Below, piece by piece: positions 10,525-11,300 of a stretch of 11,300 nt of DNA (its first letter is position 1; each line of letters begins with the position of its first letter). This stretch comes from JAFCDQ01 sp964571335 (lineage in GTDB: Archaea; Nanobdellota; Nanobdellia; Woesearchaeales; ARS49). The stretch covers positions 1 through 11,300 of the forward strand of contig CAZNAM010000020.1 in the NCBI GenBank assembly GCA_964571335.1. Direction: 5' to 3'. The notes beneath the pieces were generated by a model. That model saw only the letters and a program-made list of their open reading frames with translations. It was not told the origin of the DNA and ran no database searches. The translations under genes and the position numbers were made by a program.

Positions 10525-11300
10525 ATGATACTAAAAAGAGTGACTTTGAATAACATCAGGTCTTATACTCAACAGGTGATAGAATTTTCTGAGTCCAAAA
10601 TTCTCCTTGCAGGAGATATTGGCTCAGGAAAATCAACAATTCTTTTAGCTATTGAATTTGCTTTATTTGGTACATTAAGAGGAGATCTTTCAGGAAATTC
10701 TCTTTTAAGAAACGGAACTAAAACAGGTTATGTTAATCTTGAATTCAATATAGATAAAAAAAATATTTTTATTCATAGAAATTTGAAAAGAACTAAAACT
10801 TCTGTTGAACAGGATTCTGGTTATATTGTTATAGATAATATTAAAGAAGAACTTACTCCTACAGAACTTAAGGCAAAAGTTATTGATTTACTAAATTATC
10901 CTAAAGAATATATTACAAAAAGCAAGAATTTAATTTACAGATTTACAGTTTATACTCCTCAGGAAGATATGAAAAGAATTCTAACAGAAGAACCTGAAAC
11001 AAGAACAAATATTCTAAGAAAAATTTTTAACATAGAAAAATATGAAATGATTAAAACAAATACAAACTCTTATACTAAATTTTTAAGAGAAAAACAAAGA
11101 GCTTTTGAAGCTGTCACAAAAGATTTTAAGGAAAAAAAGGAATCTCTTGATGAAAGAAAAAAAGAGCTTGAAGAAACTGAAGATGCAATTGGTTCTTTAG
11201 CTACAAAATTGAACAGATCTGAATCTGAACTTAAAGAATATGAAAATGATGTTAAAAAGTATGAGAAATCTATTAAAGAACGGAATGAACTTTTGAAAGT
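10525..11300 (+). CDS. rad50: Rad50-like double-strand-break repair ATPase, N-terminal part
   Basis: The gene runs off the right end; 258 codons are present of an expected 800-900. The product begins MILKRVTLNNIRSY, the typical SMC/Rad50 N-terminal strand. It has the Walker A motif GDIGSGKST (30-38), the following helix LLAIEFALFGTLRG and a Q-loop region FTVYTPQEDMKRIL with Gln146. The family block EPETRTNILRKIFNIEKYE follows, and from about residue 185 a long charged coiled coil (EKKESLDERKKELEETEDA). Rad50 works with Mre11 to tether and process DNA ends. In many archaea mre11, nurA and herA are neighbours; none lies upstream here. The start at 10525 is set by TATA spacing and by the conserved MxLxxxxLxNIRS beginning. 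A general SMC-like ATPase is the main alternative. Confidence 0.9.
   Translation, partial: MILKRVTLNNIRSYTQQVIEFSESKILLAGDIGSGKSTILLAIEFALFGTLRGDLSGNSLLRNGTKTGYVNLEFNIDKKNIFIHRNLKRTKTSVEQDSGYIVIDNIKEELTPTELKAKVIDLLNYPKEYITKSKNLIYRFTVYTPQEDMKRILTEEPETRTNILRKIFNIEKYEMIKTNTNSYTKFLREKQRAFEAVTKDFKEKKESLDERKKELEETEDAIGSLATKLNRSESELKEYENDVKKYEKSIKERNELLK

Noticed and set aside
1..11300. tRNA genes, CRISPR arrays, insertion sequences or long direct repeats
   Set aside because: I looked for tRNA-like cloverleaf ends and T-loop sequences, regularly spaced repeats and transposase motifs on both strands and saw none. The repeated short strings are promoters and operator-like palindromes.

Overview
The window reads as a piece of an AT-rich archaeal genome, most likely from a DPANN-type lineage such as Woesearchaeota or Pacearchaeota. 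The archaeal assignment rests on an RNA polymerase subunit F (Rpo4) gene overlapping ribosomal protein eL21, a GlnRS-like archaeal glutamyl-tRNA synthetase, a ZPR1 zinc-finger protein, archaeal SepF, an archaeal PurO-type IMP cyclohydrolase and a Rad50 ATPase. It also rests on promoters with clear TATA boxes about 24-28 nt upstream of start codons. The DPANN assignment is an inference from low GC, short genes and a 54-residue half-histone protein.

Layout. Positions 1-1066 hold an unknown 135-residue gene (-) divergent from an AbrB/RelE-type toxin-antitoxin pair (+). The two divergent promoters carry the same 11-bp palindromic core at matching positions. Positions 1127-1886 hold a coiled-coil, proline-rich protein interrupted by a 100-N assembly gap. 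It converges on, and overlaps by a few bases, a small histone-fold gene at 1883-2047 (-). Positions 2106-5979 (-) form a block: purO, an AICAR-transformylase-only purH overlapping it by ATGA, then gltX with its own promoter. Positions 5980-6255 are non-coding apart from a TATA box, a 17-codon mini-ORF and a strong RNA hairpin in front of a NYN-domain nuclease gene (6256-6837, +). Positions 6857-7479 (-) are eL21-rpoF, divergent from sepF (7589-7984, +) across a perfect inverted repeat lying exactly between the two TATA boxes. Positions 8025-8666 (-) encode a winged-helix protein followed with no spacer by a RelE/ParE-like toxin, a second toxin-antitoxin candidate. Then come endonuclease V (8738-9388, -), an unknown acidic protein (9495-9803, -), ZPR1 (9866-10393, -) and, divergent from it, the first 258 codons of rad50 (10525 to the window end, +).

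How the genes work together. PurH (AICAR transformylase) and PurO (IMP cyclohydrolase) would together do the last two steps of IMP synthesis, replacing the bifunctional bacterial PurH. eL21, GluRS and RpoF are translation and transcription housekeeping genes, SepF is the FtsZ membrane anchor, and EndoV and Rad50 are DNA-repair proteins. Two initiation styles can be seen. Several genes have a TATA box 24-28 nt from the start codon and no Shine-Dalgarno sequence, implying leaderless mRNAs (135-aa gene, abrB, gltX, eL21, ZPR1, rad50). Others have short leaders with a GGTG-type Shine-Dalgarno (proline-rich protein, histone-like, purO, NYN, sepF, winged-helix). I saw no tRNA, rRNA, CRISPR array or insertion sequence. 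The candidates for something new are the shared-operator module at the left end, the winged-helix/RelE pair, the structured leader with a mini-ORF before the NYN gene, and the palindrome coupling eL21 and sepF.
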